Shown here: positions 27,704 through 38,448 of the stretch, in pieces
How the letters are laid out: every line of letters begins with the position of its first letter
Position numbering within the stretch: the stretch's first letter is position 1
From: Burkholderiaceae bacterium
GTDB taxonomy: Bacteria > Pseudomonadota > Gammaproteobacteria > Burkholderiales > Burkholderiaceae_B
Assembly (NCBI GenBank): GCA_004322135.1
Contig: SCSG01000030.1
Coordinates: forward strand, 1-64,000
Direction of reading: 5' to 3'
Length of the DNA stretch: 64,000 bases
Notes under the pieces: model-generated
Databases searched by the model: none
Seen by the model: the letters and a program-made list of their open reading frames with translations, nothing else
What the model was told of the DNA's origin: nothing
Translations under genes and position numbers: made by a program

Positions 27704-28183
27704 TTAAAGCCCTAGCTCGGACAGCCCTGGGTGGTTGTCGGGCCGGCGCCCTTGGGGCCAATGAAATTTGCGCTCAGACTCTTTGATGGGGACGTCATTG
27801 ATGCTGGAATGGCGCACGGCCATCAGGCCGTCCGCGTCGAATTCCCAGTTTTCGTTGCCATACGAGCGGAACCAATTACCCGAGTCGTCATGCCATTCGT
27901 AGGCATAGCGCACCGCAATACGGTTGTCGCCATAGGCCCATAGCTCTTTGATCAGGCGGTAGTCCAGTTCTTTCGCCCATTTACGGGCAAGGAACGCGCG
28001 CGCCTCATCGCGGTTATGAACAAATTCGGCACGATTGCGCCAGCGGGTGTTCTCACTGTAGGCCATTGCCACCTTATCCGGGTCGTGACTGTTCCATCCG
28101 TCTTCGCCCATGCGGACTTTCAGCGTGGCGGTTTCCAGAGTGAACGGAGGAACAGGAGGAAGGATTTTTTGGTTGGATGACAT
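27704..28183 (-). CDS. DUF1348 (SnoaL/NTF2-like) protein
   Basis: 159 residues; the pattern [28 protein letters not shown]...[21 protein letters not shown]...[12 protein letters not shown]...DVPIKESER is characteristic of DUF1348, a nuclear-transport-factor-2-like cone fold. Members are small soluble proteins of unknown activity, sometimes proposed as isomerases or hydratases. It converges on the LigI-like gene. AGGA-type sequence (GGCAAG) before ATG is weak. Nothing indicates truncation. Confidence 0.85.
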   Translation of the reverse strand: MSSNQKILPPVPPFTLETATLKVRMGEDGWNSHDPDKVAMAYSENTRWRNRAEFVHNRDEARAFLARKWAKELDYRLIKELWAYGDNRIAVRYAYEWHDDSGNWFRSYGNENWEFDADGLMAVRHSSINDVPIKESERKFHWPQGRRPDNHPGLSELGL

Positions 28184-28723
28184 CGTTACTTGCCTTGTTT
28201 AGTGTGAGTGTGGTTAGCACCGAAGTGCATTTGATGAGGGTATGAGATTCGTATGGTTGCTGGCAGTGTTTGCGTCGGGTTCATGCCTGGGCGTGCGCTG
28301 GCACCGCGTCATAAGGATGCCGCGAATGCTGGCGTTGGTCTTGCAATGGAGCAGAATTGGTCCGTCTCGGGACGCGATCAAATGTGCGGCGCTGTGCAGG
28401 CCTTCGTTCGAGCGTGTGGCCGCCGTCTGAAGGCCGACACCCTTGGCAACTGGCGCGGTATGGCGCATTGCACGCGCTGGAGCACTATGCCTGAAAGTGG
28501 TCGCTGCTGCCTGCCATCATGTAAGTACATATCCTGGCAAAATCATACGCCCCACACAGGGCATCGTAAAGCGGCGGTGGCGTGGCTATGTGCTGCAGCT
28601 TTCTGGAGCTTCGAGGGTTGTGCTGTGTGCAACGTGAACTTGACTGCTCGAATGTCACGAGTGCAGATTACCGTGGCTCAATACCACGTCGGCGCCGCCA
28701 ACTCACGTGCCTGTGGGCTTAGG
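28184..28723. other. Gene-free interval of 540 bases
   Basis: Open frames here (for example 28253-28741 plus, 28214-28468 minus) have no recognisable protein features, are rich in Cys, Trp and Arg and overlap one another, so I regard them as chance. A short CGTGG/CCACG hairpin near 28671-28687 might end the leftward enolase-family transcript. The promoter of the DUF1348 gene must lie at the left end. Confidence 0.5.
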
Positions 28724-29776
28724 CTAAACCTTCAGCGATAAGCCGTGCCCCGCACAATTTCGTGCTTGAAGGGTTCCGTCCCTGTCACGCTCAGGCCATC
28801 CTTCGAAAGCGTCTTCGAGAATCGGAAATTCTTCTAGTAGAAGCTGCCCTTCAAAGGTGCCCGAAAGTTGTACGAACAATCCAGGCAGGAAGTGGGGGGC
28901 AACCGTCACGCCTTTTGAGGCAGCCATGCGGGCGACTTCGAGGCAGGGCGTCAGACCGCCTGCCATCGCAAGATCGGGCTGGATGACGCCGACGATGCCA
29001 TCATCCAGACAGACCGCAAAGCGATCAAGGCCCTGAAGATGCTCCCCCGTGGCAATAGCCGCTCCAGTCTTTCTTGAGACAAGCTGGCGATAGCCCAGGA
29101 CGTCGGCAAAGGGCAGCGGTTCTTCAATAAAACTTAGTTCATATTCAGTAGCCTGGGCGAGTAGTCTTGATGCCGTCTCAAGATTACCTTTTTCGTTGGC
29201 ATCGGCCATCAGTTGGGCATCCGTCCCGATGGCGTTGCGCACTGCACGCAAGATCGCCTCGTCACCACTATCGGCATTTACTCGTGGCTTCACGCCGGCG
29301 TAGCCCGATTCAATATATTTGACTGCTAGTTCGGCGCTGGTTTGCGGATTGTCTTTGGGCGCGAAACCGCCGCTGGCATAAAGGGGTACAGGCAAAATGT
29401 CGCCACCCATCGTGCGCGTCAGCGGCTCATTGTTGCGCCGTGCGGTCAGATCCCACAGCGCAACATCAAGCGCGGCAAGCGCCAGCATGTTCGGGCCGTC
29501 ACCGGTCCTGTTGAAGCTTCTTTTTATCTCGGCCCAATGGTCAGGTGGTGTTCGTAATACGGACTCGTTCAGGAACCGGGAAATTTGCGCCTGGGCGAGT
29601 TGTGCGACCACAGCACCCCCTCCACCGATCACGTAAGAGAACCCAAGGCCCTGTGCTCCATCGGTATCGCGCAGGGTTGCCACAATAATATCGATACCGG
29701 TCACACCAGAACCTCCAATGGGCTTGGCGAATTTTTTTTCGATGAGCTGGATTTTTGTTGATGTGATTTTCGTCAT
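28724..29776 (-). CDS. Enolase-superfamily enzyme (mandelate racemase / muconate lactonizing group)
   Basis: 350 residues. Capping domain then a beta/alpha barrel with metal ligands Asp in LMADANEKGN, Glu in SFIEEPLP and Glu in IATGEHLQ. The second-strand acid/base motif reads GVKPRV (Lys-x-Arg instead of Lys-x-Lys) and the seventh strand has TVAPHF with the His typical of mandelate-racemase-like dehydratases. It therefore likely abstracts a proton alpha to a carboxylate, as a sugar-acid dehydratase, racemase or cycloisomerase. Start 29776 (MTKITSTKIQLIEKKF) is preferred over 29815 on homology-like grounds; neither has a good ribosome site. Role in the catabolic block unproven. Confidence 0.85.
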   Translation of the reverse strand: MTKITSTKIQLIEKKFAKPIGGSGVTGIDIIVATLRDTDGAQGLGFSYVIGGGGAVVAQLAQAQISRFLNESVLRTPPDHWAEIKRSFNRTGDGPNMLALAALDVALWDLTARRNNEPLTRTMGGDILPVPLYASGGFAPKDNPQTSAELAVKYIESGYAGVKPRVNADSGDEAILRAVRNAIGTDAQLMADANEKGNLETASRLLAQATEYELSFIEEPLPFADVLGYRQLVSRKTGAAIATGEHLQGLDRFAVCLDDGIVGVIQPDLAMAGGLTPCLEVARMAASKGVTVAPHFLPGLFVQLSGTFEGQLLLEEFPILEDAFEGWPERDRDGTLQARNCAGHGLSLKV

Positions 29777-29880
29777 CGTGCGTCGGCCTAGCTTCTGTGA
29801 ACAGGCTGCAGCCATGCGGCAGAGTCGGGTAGCTGCGGGGGAAGGCCCAAGAAATCAGCGTAACTATTTGAGTCTACTGG

Positions 29881-29956
<76 letters not shown>

Positions 29957-30091
29957 ACGAAGTCAAAAATTATCGCATACTCGCGGATTCCTTGCCTAGC
30001 CGGCTTCATTTTATTGTTTGGTTTGCCTGTTCCGCCCCTTATGTAGGTAAACTGCACGGCAAATGGCCCGCAAACTTGGGAGGGGATTACC

Positions 30092-33000
30092 ATGGTGCGC
30101 CGTGCTTTGCTGCTGCTGATAGTTTTTTTGTCGCCCACCGTTTCGGGGGCGGCGCAAATCGCGCAGTTCTCGCCGCAAGGCCGCGTCGCCGTGGTTGAAA
30201 GTGTGAAGGCAGTGTTCGACGTTCCGGTCATTCCGGCGGGTGACGATCAGGCGGCGGCGCCGATGCTCGTCCATTGCGATGATCCGGATGTTCGGGGGCA
30301 GGGGCGCTGGGTTGACGCGCGGCACTGGACGTATGTGTTTACCGAGAGGCCCGGGCCGGGAGTGCAATGCCGGGCGAGCGTTGATTCGGCATTTCGGACG
30401 CTGTCCGGTGAGCCGCTGCGCGGTACGGCGCAATTCGCTTTCTCCACAGGTGGCCCGCATGTTGTATTCACCCGCCCATACGGCCCGGAAGTCGATGAAG
30501 CTCAGATATTCGTATTGCGGTTTAACGGCAAGGTAGATCCTGCCTCAGTGGCGTCACATGTAACGTGTCAGGCGGAAGGGCTGGGTGAGGAAATCCCGGT
30601 GCGCCTCATCGATGCTGCGGCTCAACGCACTTCGATTCTGGATGCTACAAACATTCCCGATGCACAACGCAATGCCAGTGTTCAACTCGTGCAATGCAAG
30701 CGCCGTTTACCCGCTGATGCGAAGTTGCAGTTGGTGGTGGGGGCGGGGGTTGCCACACCTTCGGGGGTGGCCACAGACAAGGCGCAGATATTTGAATACA
30801 CGGTGCGACAACCTTTTGCCGCTTCGTTCAGTTGCCTGCGCGAGAATGCCAATGCGCCGTGCACTCCCGTGTCACCGATCACGCTGGAATTCAGTGCTCC
30901 TGTGCCCAGCGAACTAGCTGCGAAGATACGACTGAAGACGCCGTCTGTCGATCTGTCGCCGACGATGGACAAGAATTCGACCTACCGTGGCACGGTAGAT
31001 CGTGTGCGGTTCCCGGGGCCATTTCCGGCGCAGGCCACTATGTTGCTTGAATTGCCGCAAGGCATGAAGGATGACGCGGGGCGCGCGCTGAGCAATGCAG
31101 ACCAGTTTCCTCTTTCTGTCCCCACTGCACCGTTTCCGCCGCTGGTGAAATTCGCCGCCGCGCCTTTCGGAGTTATTGAACGGTTTGCCTATTCGCCTGC
31201 GGCCATGGGGGGCGATGGCGATACGCCGAGCGTTCCGTTGTCGGTGCGCAATGTAGAGGCCAGCCTGCGTGCCAAAGAGTTTGCTGTATCGGCGGGTACA
31301 GTTCGCGACCATGTCACACAGGATGACGTTGAGGTACTTCATTGGTACGCGCGGCTGATGCGGCTGGAGCAAGGTTCATGGACTGATGCTCAGCTGCAAC
31401 GCATCATGCGTGACCAGGCGCCTCGTTCGGATAAGGGCGCACCGGTTGACGAACGTGGCTTTTCTGCGCTGGCATCGCAGAAGAATGTGCGCGAGCTGAC
31501 ACTCCCGGCGTTGGACAAGGTGGACCCGCGGCCTCTGGAGGTGATTGGCGTGCCTGTTGAAGAGCCTGGCTACCATGTGCTCGAAATCGAGTCGGCGCGG
31601 CTGGGCGCTTCGCTGCTGGAATCCCGCAAGCCCATGTATGTGCGCAGCTCCGCGCTGGTTACCAATCTGGGGGTGCACCTGAAGCGGGGTCGTGATGACG
31701 CGCTGGTCTGGGTTACGACGCTGGATGGCGGCAGGGTGGTTCCCAATGCTTCGGTGAACGTGCTGGATTGCGACGGCAACACGCTTGCCACAGGCAAGAC
31801 TGACGCGCAGGGCCTTTGGCATCATATGAAAGCGCTGAACGCGCCCGAGCACTGTGACAGCACCGGCCTGAGTGGTGTCTACGTTTCGGCACGGATTCCT
31901 GCTTCTCATCCACTGGCGCATGGCAAGGCGGATTTCTCGTTTGTCCTGTCCGGCTGGGACCGCGGCATTGAGTCGTGGCGGTTCAATGTGCCAACCGACA
32001 CCGAACCCACGCCCTCGCTGATAAGCCATACGGTGTTTGATCGCACATTGCTGCGTGCCGGCGAAACGGTCTCCATGAAGCACTATATACGCTCGCAGAC
32101 GCGTGATGGCCTGGCCTTGCCCGACGATGCCGGCCTTCCCCGCACTCTGGTGATTGAACATCAGGGTTCAGGTGAACGCGTCGAACAACCGCTGACCTGG
32201 CGCAAGACGGCCTCGGGCGGACTTGACGCCGTCAGCCAGTTCAAGGTTCCCAAGACTGCCAAGCTTGGCGTCTATACCGTGACGCTCAAGGGCAAGAAAG
32301 GCTATACGCCGCCAGATGGTCAATTTCAGATTGAACAGTTCAAGCTGCCAGTGCTGAGCGGTTCGCTGAAGATCAGCGCGGCACAGGATTCGGCCTGGCT
32401 CGTGGCGCCCGAATCACTGAATGCCGATGTGCAGATTTCGTATGTATCGGGCGGGTCCGCAGCACGCCTGCCGATAAGCCTTTCTGGCGTAGCGCGTGAC
32501 AAGTGGGTAAGCTTTGATGGTTACGATGATTACTCGTTCAATGCGCCTGATCCTGAAGATGGCGACAGCGACATTTCCGAACAACGTGACGTTGGTACAC
32601 GGTCGGTGTTTCTGGACAAGATGCCCGCTACATTGGACGCGCAGGGTGGTGCCCGCGTGGCGGTCAACTCTTTGCCCGCGACGAATGAGCGCGCTCGCGA
32701 GCTTCTGTTCGAAGCCACGTTTGCCGATCCGAACGGTGAAATCCAGACGCTGAGCCAGACGGCCACGGTGTGGCCTTCCAGCGTTGTCGCGGGAATACGC
32801 TCCGGCAGTTGGGTAGAGCAGGGGCAGGACGTTGTGGTGACGGGCCTTTCACTGTCGCCGTCCGGCAAGCCGCAGGCCGGTGTGCAGATGTCTGTGCGCG
32901 CCATAAGCCGCACAACGTATTCCACACGCAAGCGCCTGGTGGGTGGCTTTTATTCTTACGACAGTCATACCGAGATGCACGACCTTGGTGTCGTGTGTCA

Positions 33001-36000
33001 CGGTACGACCGATGCGCAAGGGATGTTGCCGTGCCACGCCAACGTAAAACAGTCGGGCAGCATCGAACTGGTGGCAACGGCCCGTGACGCGAAGGGGCGC
33101 GAGTCTCGCGCAACGTCCACAGTCTGGGTTGTGGGCGCCGATGAGTTGTGGTTTGGCGGAGCGAATGATGATCGTATGGATCTCATCCCCGAGAAAAAAG
33201 AGTATGCACCTGGCGAAACGGCCGTGTTCCAGGTACGCATGCCGTTTCGCGAAGCGACTGCTTTGGTGACAATAGAGCGTGAGGGGGTATTGGCGACTCG
33301 TGTTGTTGACCTGAAGGGCAACGATCCGCGTGTGCGAATTCCTATTGAGCCGCAGTGGGGCCCGAACGTTTACGTTTCGGTATTGGCGCTGCGCGGCAGG
33401 TTGCACGAAGTGCCGTGGTATTCGTTCTTTACCTGGGGCTGGAAGCAGCCTGGCGCCTGGTTGCAGGCGTATGGTGGGGCGCGAGGTAAATACAGTGCCC
33501 CGACCGGACTCATCGATTTGTCCAAGCCCGCGTTTCGACTTGGATTGACTGAGATCCGCGTCGCGGACGGGCGGGATAAGCTTGTTGTGAAGGTGAGCGC
33601 TGACAAGGGGCGTTATCAGGTGCGCGGCAAGGCCGATGTGACGATTCAGGTGCTGTTGCCCGATGGCAGGCCTGCAGCCAACGGCGAGGTCGCGTTTGCC
33701 GCAGTAGACGAAGCGTTGCTGGCGTTGGCACCCAATACCAGTTGGGCATTGCTGGATGCCATGCGTCAGCGCCGCAGCTATGGTGTGCAGACGGCCACGG
33801 CGCAGATGCAGATTGTGGGTCGGCGCCATTATGGTCGCAAGGCGGTGGCTGCGGGCGGCGGTGGCGGCACGAGTCCCACCCGGGAGTTGCTCGACACGCT
33901 GTTGTTGTGGAAACCGGTAGTGCGGTTGAATGAGCAGGGTATGGCGCGCCTGACTGTGCCGCTGAATGATTCCATCACGTCGTTCAGGCTCGTTGCGATC
34001 GCCGATTATGGGGCACAGGACTTTGGCACCGGTAGCGCCACAATTGCCGTGAGCCAGGACTTACAGGTTATTTCGGGGTTGCCGGCGCTGGTGCGTGAAG
34101 GCGACAGGTATCAGGCAAGTCTTAGCGTGCGCAATACGACGCGGAGAGAGATGTATGTCGAGGTTGGCGCCAGCTATTCCGGCGTAGGCCTGCCTGCCGA
34201 ATCGTTGGCCGCGCGGCAGGTGACGGTATCTGCGGGCATGGCGCGGACAGTGTCGTGGCCTGTGCAGGTGCCGGAAAGCAATTCGCCCGATGGCACCTCA
34301 GCACTTGAATGGATCTTGCAGGCGCATGAGCTGGGCGGCGATCCGGTTCGGACTGCAGCGATTCCGGCTGCGACGGTGGATCAGGCGCGAAACACGAGTG
34401 TTGGGGTCTTGGCAGCAACGGCAATAACGACAGGCATTCTTGCTGCCGATCGAGTGGCTGTGAGACAGAAGCTTTTGCCGGGTGTGCCCATTTCCGTCAG
34501 GCAGAGCACGCTTGAAGGAGTAGAGCAAGGTCGTCCAATACGCCTTGCGGTGCAGGCGCCCGAGGGAAGTCAGAAGGCCGCTCAAGGCCGTCCACGAGGT
34601 GGGCTCGAGATTTATTTGCAGTCGACGCTGGGAGGCACCCTGCCTGGCGTTTCCCAGTGGTTCAGTGCGTATCCGTACACATGCCTTGAACAGCTGGGCT
34701 CCAGGGCGATTGGCATGCGCAGCACGGAGCAGTGGGCGAAGATCGTTGCTCAGTTGCCCGACTACCTTGATCGCGACGGACTGGCGGGCTATTTTCCCGG
34801 TGCATCGCATGGCAGTGAAGTGCTTACGGCATATTTGCTGGTGGTGAGCGACGAAGCGCAGTCCCTTGGATGGCCGTTTTCGATTCCACAACAGATCCGT
34901 ACAAAAATGATGCAAGGACTGTTGGCGTTTGCTACCGGCAAGATTGTGCGTAACCGTTGGGCGCCGAAAAATGATCTGGACGTGCGAAAGCTGCTGGTTC
35001 TGGAGGCGCTGTCGCGCGAAGGTCTGGTCAATGCACGCATGCTGGACAGCATTGTGATTGCTCCGAATCGTTGGCCGACTTCCGCTGTCATTGATTGGAT
35101 GACGCTGCTGCAGCGTGTGCCGTCCATACCGGACAGCGCCGCGTCGAAAGCGCAGGCGGTTCAGATTCTGCGGGCGCGGTTGTCAAGCCGTGGAACCAGC
35201 CTGGTGTTGGCTGATGACGCGCAGGATAACTGGTGGTGGTTGATGTCGGGCCCGCAAGTCAATGTGGCCAGGCTTATGCTGGCGGTGATGGACGAGCCCG
35301 GGTGGGCCGACGATATACCGCGCCTCGCCCAAGGGCTGATGGCAAGTCAGGTCAACGGAGCGTGGCGTACGACTACTGCCAACCTTTTGGCCAGCCTCGC
35401 CATGGAGAGGTTTTCCCGTCGCTACGAGCGTGCGCCTGTTTCGGGGAAAACCAGCCTAAGTCTGACTCCAGGCGGCGCTATCCAAACCTATCAGTGGCCG
35501 GCTACCGGAGTGGTGGAGCATCAAGCCGTGAAGTCGGCGCGAATAGGCGACATGCTCACCATAAAGGCACCTGTGCCTGTCGCACGATATTTCGAGCCCT
35601 GGGCTGGAAGTGCGCCGCAAACGCTGGTCGTCGAACATCAGGGCTCGGGCCGAGGCTGGGTGACGGTGCGCTCGCTGGCGGCCGTGCCGCTGGTAAAGCC
35701 CGTTATGGCGGGGTACGACTTGCAGCGGCAGGTCGTACCGGTAACCCAGGCCGTTCCAGGACAGTGGTCGCGGGGTGACGTGTACAGGGTGAAGCTTCGT
35801 ATTACGGCGCAGACGCCTACGACGTGGGCCGTGCTGAACGATCCCATTCCTGCAGGGGCGATCATCATGGGCGGTGGATTGGGCAGGGATTCCGCGATTG
35901 CTGCCATGGCGCAGAAGGAGGATCGTGATGGCAGTTATGACCGCCCTCCCAGTTTCATTGAGCGCACATTTGATTCAATGCGTGCTTATTACGACTATCT

Positions 36001-36202
36001 GCCTCAGGGAGTAACAACCATTGAGTACACGGTTCGCCTCAATACAGCAGGGCAGTTCCAGCTTCCGCCGACGCGCATCGAAGCGCTGTATCAGCCCGAT
36101 GTCTATGGGGCGTGGCCCAATACTGCCGGCATGGCCGTGCATGCGGCGGCGTCCGACCCTGGCTCTGCAGAAGCAGCGTTGAAGTCCGGGGAGGGCGGAT
36201 GA
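30092..36202 (+). CDS. Bacterial alpha-2-macroglobulin (YfhM-like)
   Basis: 2036 residues. A Sec signal peptide (MVRRALLLLIVFLSPTVSGA) without a lipobox cysteine is followed by macroglobulin-like domains. The reactive thioester motif CLEQ is intact at residues 1531-1534, and the conserved bait/MG7 neighbourhood (GQTATAQM-like, ELLDTLLLWKPVVRLNEQG, PLNDSITSFRLVAIA) is present. These periplasmic proteins trap proteases that breach the outer membrane. The stop overlaps the ATG of pbpC (ATGA), the usual partner that repairs peptidoglycan. E. coli YfhM is a lipoprotein of about 1650 residues; this one is longer and seems to be released by signal peptidase I. GGGAGGGG precedes the ATG. Confidence 0.93.
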   Translation: MVRRALLLLIVFLSPTVSGAAQIAQFSPQGRVAVVESVKAVFDVPVIPAGDDQAAAPMLVHCDDPDVRGQGRWVDARHWTYVFTERPGPGVQCRASVDSAFRTLSGEPLRGTAQFAFSTGGPHVVFTRPYGPEVDEAQIFVLRFNGKVDPASVASHVTCQAEGLGEEIPVRLIDAAAQRTSILDATNIPDAQRNASVQLVQCKRRLPADAKLQLVVGAGVATPSGVATDKAQIFEYTVRQPFAASFSCLRENANAPCTPVSPITLEFSAPVPSELAAKIRLKTPSVDLSPTMDKNSTYRGTVDRVRFPGPFPAQATMLLELPQGMKDDAGRALSNADQFPLSVPTAPFPPLVKFAAAPFGVIERFAYSPAAMGGDGDTPSVPLSVRNVEASLRAKEFAVSAGTVRDHVTQDDVEVLHWYARLMRLEQGSWTDAQLQRIMRDQAPRSDKGAPVDERGFSALASQKNVRELTLPALDKVDPRPLEVIGVPVEEPGYHVLEIESARLGASLLESRKPMYVRSSALVTNLGVHLKRGRDDALVWVTTLDGGRVVPNASVNVLDCDGNTLATGKTDAQGLWHHMKALNAPEHCDSTGLSGVYVSARIPASHPLAHGKADFSFVLSGWDRGIESWRFNVPTDTEPTPSLISHTVFDRTLLRAGETVSMKHYIRSQTRDGLALPDDAGLPRTLVIEHQGSGERVEQPLTWRKTASGGLDAVSQFKVPKTAKLGVYTVTLKGKKGYTPPDGQFQIEQFKLPVLSGSLKISAAQDSAWLVAPESLNADVQISYVSGGSAARLPISLSGVARDKWVSFDGYDDYSFNAPDPEDGDSDISEQRDVGTRSVFLDKMPATLDAQGGARVAVNSLPATNERARELLFEATFADPNGEIQTLSQTATVWPSSVVAGIRSGSWVEQGQDVVVTGLSLSPSGKPQAGVQMSVRAISRTTYSTRKRLVGGFYSYDSHTEMHDLGVVCHGTTDAQGMLPCHANVKQSGSIELVATARDAKGRESRATSTVWVVGADELWFGGANDDRMDLIPEKKEYAPGETAVFQVRMPFREATALVTIEREGVLATRVVDLKGNDPRVRIPIEPQWGPNVYVSVLALRGRLHEVPWYSFFTWGWKQPGAWLQAYGGARGKYSAPTGLIDLSKPAFRLGLTEIRVADGRDKLVVKVSADKGRYQVRGKADVTIQVLLPDGRPAANGEVAFAAVDEALLALAPNTSWALLDAMRQRRSYGVQTATAQMQIVGRRHYGRKAVAAGGGGGTSPTRELLDTLLLWKPVVRLNEQGMARLTVPLNDSITSFRLVAIADYGAQDFGTGSATIAVSQDLQVISGLPALVREGDRYQASLSVRNTTRREMYVEVGASYSGVGLPAESLAARQVTVSAGMARTVSWPVQVPESNSPDGTSALEWILQAHELGGDPVRTAAIPAATVDQARNTSVGVLAATAITTGILAADRVAVRQKLLPGVPISVRQSTLEGVEQGRPIRLAVQAPEGSQKAAQGRPRGGLEIYLQSTLGGTLPGVSQWFSAYPYTCLEQLGSRAIGMRSTEQWAKIVAQLPDYLDRDGLAGYFPGASHGSEVLTAYLLVVSDEAQSLGWPFSIPQQIRTKMMQGLLAFATGKIVRNRWAPKNDLDVRKLLVLEALSREGLVNARMLDSIVIAPNRWPTSAVIDWMTLLQRVPSIPDSAASKAQAVQILRARLSSRGTSLVLADDAQDNWWWLMSGPQVNVARLMLAVMDEPGWADDIPRLAQGLMASQVNGAWRTTTANLLASLAMERFSRRYERAPVSGKTSLSLTPGGAIQTYQWPATGVVEHQAVKSARIGDMLTIKAPVPVARYFEPWAGSAPQTLVVEHQGSGRGWVTVRSLAAVPLVKPVMAGYDLQRQVVPVTQAVPGQWSRGDVYRVKLRITAQTPTTWAVLNDPIPAGAIIMGGGLGRDSAIAAMAQKEDRDGSYDRPPSFIERTFDSMRAYYDYLPQGVTTIEYTVRLNTAGQFQLPPTRIEALYQPDVYGAWPNTAGMAVHAAASDPGSAEAALKSGEGG

Positions 36203-38448
36203 GATCCGGCGACGTGTTCGCTTTGGGTTTGGGTATGGAACGGCGTGCAGTGCCTGCACGCGCCAACGCTTGGCGAGTGCTGTGGCGCCTGGCATGCCTG
36301 CTGTTTTTCGTCCATGCAGCGGTGGCAGCCGCCATGCCGTCGTACGACGAGGTGCGCGCGCGTTATCAGGCGTCGGACATTGTGCTGCTGGATCGAAGTG
36401 GCCAGTCGTTGCAGCGGACACGGTCCGATTACCAGGAACGGCGCGGCGACTGGATTGCGCTGAGCGATATTTCGCCCGCCTTACAAAAGGCGGTGCTGGA
36501 GTCGGAGGATCATCGATTCTATGAGCATGCCGGCGTCGATTGGCGGGCGATCGCAGCGGCGGCGTGGGACTATCTTGTGGCACGTGGGCATCGCGGCGCT
36601 TCGACGCTGACGATGCAGCTGACCGGGCTGGTCGATGGACAGCGGCGGCGCGGCCCACACGGTCGAAGCCTTTCACAGAAGCTCGATCAGATGGCGCTCG
36701 CTCGTAAGATGGAGCGTGGTTGGACCAAGTCGCAAATTCTTGAGGCGTACTTGAACCTTGTCGCGTTCCGGGGTGAGATCGTTGGTGTTGACGCGTTGTC
36801 GCGGGTGCTGTTTCAAAAGCACGCAAGCGGGTCGGATGGGCGTGAATCTGCCCTTGCCGCCGTCATGCTGCGTGGCCCGAACGCAAGCGAAAAAGTATTG
36901 ACGCGGCGCGCCTGTCTGTTGCTTCGCAAGATGAGCCAGCCGGGCGAGTGTTTGGATCTGCGCGCTTTTGTGCGCGCCAGTTTGCGTCGGCTATCTGCCG
37001 TGCGTGCCGACGCAGAGGGCCTTGCGCCGCACTTTGCACAGTGGTTTGTCGAGCAGCGGCATCCGCGGCCCGGCGAGCGGGTTGTGACAAGCATCGACGC
37101 CAATCTGCAGCGCTTTGTCATTCAGTCGCTACGGCGTCATCTGCTGGCCTTGCAGTCGGGCAACGTCAGCGACGCGGCGGTGGTGGTACTTGACAACGCC
37201 ACGGGGGGAATCCTTGCCTATGTGGGGTCGTCGGGTGACCTGTCCAGGTCGGCGTGGGTGGATCATGCACAGGCACTGCGGCAGGCCGGCTCTACTCTCA
37301 AACCTTTTCTTTACGCTCAGGCCATTGAGCAAGAACGGCTGACGGCCGTGTCGTTGCTGCATGACAGTCCTCTTGGCTTGCCCACTGGCAATGGACTATA
37401 CGTGCCGCAGAACTATGATCGGCATTTTTCAGGCTGGGTCAGCGTGCGCACCGCACTCGCGTCTTCCCTGAATATCCCTGCCGTGCGCACGCTGGTGCTG
37501 GTGACCCCGGATGCTTTTCAGCGGCGTCTGGTACAACTGGGTCTGCCGCTGAATCGAATGGGTGATTTTTACGGCTACAGCCTGGCACTAGGCAGCGCCG
37601 ATGTGTCGCTGCTGACGCTAACCAATGCCTATCGGGCGCTGGCCAACCTTGGGAACTATGGGCCGACAAGGCTCGCACCGGGTGTGGATGGACTCGCGCC
37701 GTCCACGAGAGTGATGTCGCCCGCCGCGGCGTGGATTGTTGGCGATGTCCTGTCCGATCGCCATGCACGTGCTCGTACTTTTGGGCTGGACAGTCCGCTG
37801 GCCACGGCGTTCTGGACAGCGGTCAAGACGGGAACCAGCAAGGACATGCGTGACAACTGGTGTGTGGGCTGGTCGGGGCGTTATACGGTGGGCGTCTGGG
37901 TTGGTAACAGCAGTGGTGCCAGCATGCGGGATGTCTCGGGAGTTTCAGGAGCGGGGCCAACCTGGCACGACATCATGGATTACCTCCATCGCAAGACAGA
38001 GAGTCAGCAGCCAACCGCACCCGTGGAAGTCGTGCAACGGTTTGTCGTATTCGATGGGGGGCTGGAGCCTGCCCGTGATGATTATTTCGTGGGCGATACC
38101 GCTGTGAGCGTGGTGCGCCGGCGTCACGACACTCCGGGCGAAAATGCCATGTTGCGTCTTGTTGCCCCTGTTGATGGCACGATTGTGGCTCTGGATCCGG
38201 ATATTCCGCCGGAGAATCAGAAACTATTGCTCCACGCAAAAGGTGGGGCGGGAAGCGGCGTTAGCCGCGCCGTGTGGAAAATAGACGGGGAACTGGTGGG
38301 CGCTGGCGAACAACTGATGTGGGCGCCGCAACCTGGCAGGCACAAGGTGCAACTATTGGATGCCAATGGCCAGATGCATGGCCGCGCAACCATTACGGTA
38401 CGCGGCGCTGCCCTGAAAAGCGCTACTTCGTTGCTGCCGCGTGGTTGA
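36199..38448 (+). CDS. pbpC: Penicillin-binding protein 1C
   Basis: 749 residues, bifunctional peptidoglycan synthase of the 1C class. N-terminal membrane anchor (LWRLACLLFFVHAAVAAAM), glycosyltransferase domain GT51 with catalytic Glu in ESEDHRFYEHAG (Glu103) and STLTMQLTGL, transpeptidase domain with active-site Ser365 in AGSTLKPFLY, SLN in SSLNIPAV and KTGTSKD (Lys543), then the C-terminal BiPBP_C domain. The ATG overlaps the stop of the alpha-2-macroglobulin gene by four bases; a longer open frame back to 36112 is inside that gene. The pair forms a conserved envelope-defence unit. Its 3' end overlaps a small convergent gene by 26 bases. Confidence 0.95.
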   Translation: MRSGDVFALGLGMERRAVPARANAWRVLWRLACLLFFVHAAVAAAMPSYDEVRARYQASDIVLLDRSGQSLQRTRSDYQERRGDWIALSDISPALQKAVLESEDHRFYEHAGVDWRAIAAAAWDYLVARGHRGASTLTMQLTGLVDGQRRRGPHGRSLSQKLDQMALARKMERGWTKSQILEAYLNLVAFRGEIVGVDALSRVLFQKHASGSDGRESALAAVMLRGPNASEKVLTRRACLLLRKMSQPGECLDLRAFVRASLRRLSAVRADAEGLAPHFAQWFVEQRHPRPGERVVTSIDANLQRFVIQSLRRHLLALQSGNVSDAAVVVLDNATGGILAYVGSSGDLSRSAWVDHAQALRQAGSTLKPFLYAQAIEQERLTAVSLLHDSPLGLPTGNGLYVPQNYDRHFSGWVSVRTALASSLNIPAVRTLVLVTPDAFQRRLVQLGLPLNRMGDFYGYSLALGSADVSLLTLTNAYRALANLGNYGPTRLAPGVDGLAPSTRVMSPAAAWIVGDVLSDRHARARTFGLDSPLATAFWTAVKTGTSKDMRDNWCVGWSGRYTVGVWVGNSSGASMRDVSGVSGAGPTWHDIMDYLHRKTESQQPTAPVEVVQRFVVFDGGLEPARDDYFVGDTAVSVVRRRHDTPGENAMLRLVAPVDGTIVALDPDIPPENQKLLLHAKGGAGSGVSRAVWKIDGELVGAGEQLMWAPQPGRHKVQLLDANGQMHGRATITVRGAALKSATSLLPRG

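Noticed and set aside
28253-28741. 162-codon frame in the gap before the enolase-superfamily gene
   Set aside because: No recognisable motif, odd Cys/Trp/Arg content, conflicts with overlapping frames and runs into the next gene.
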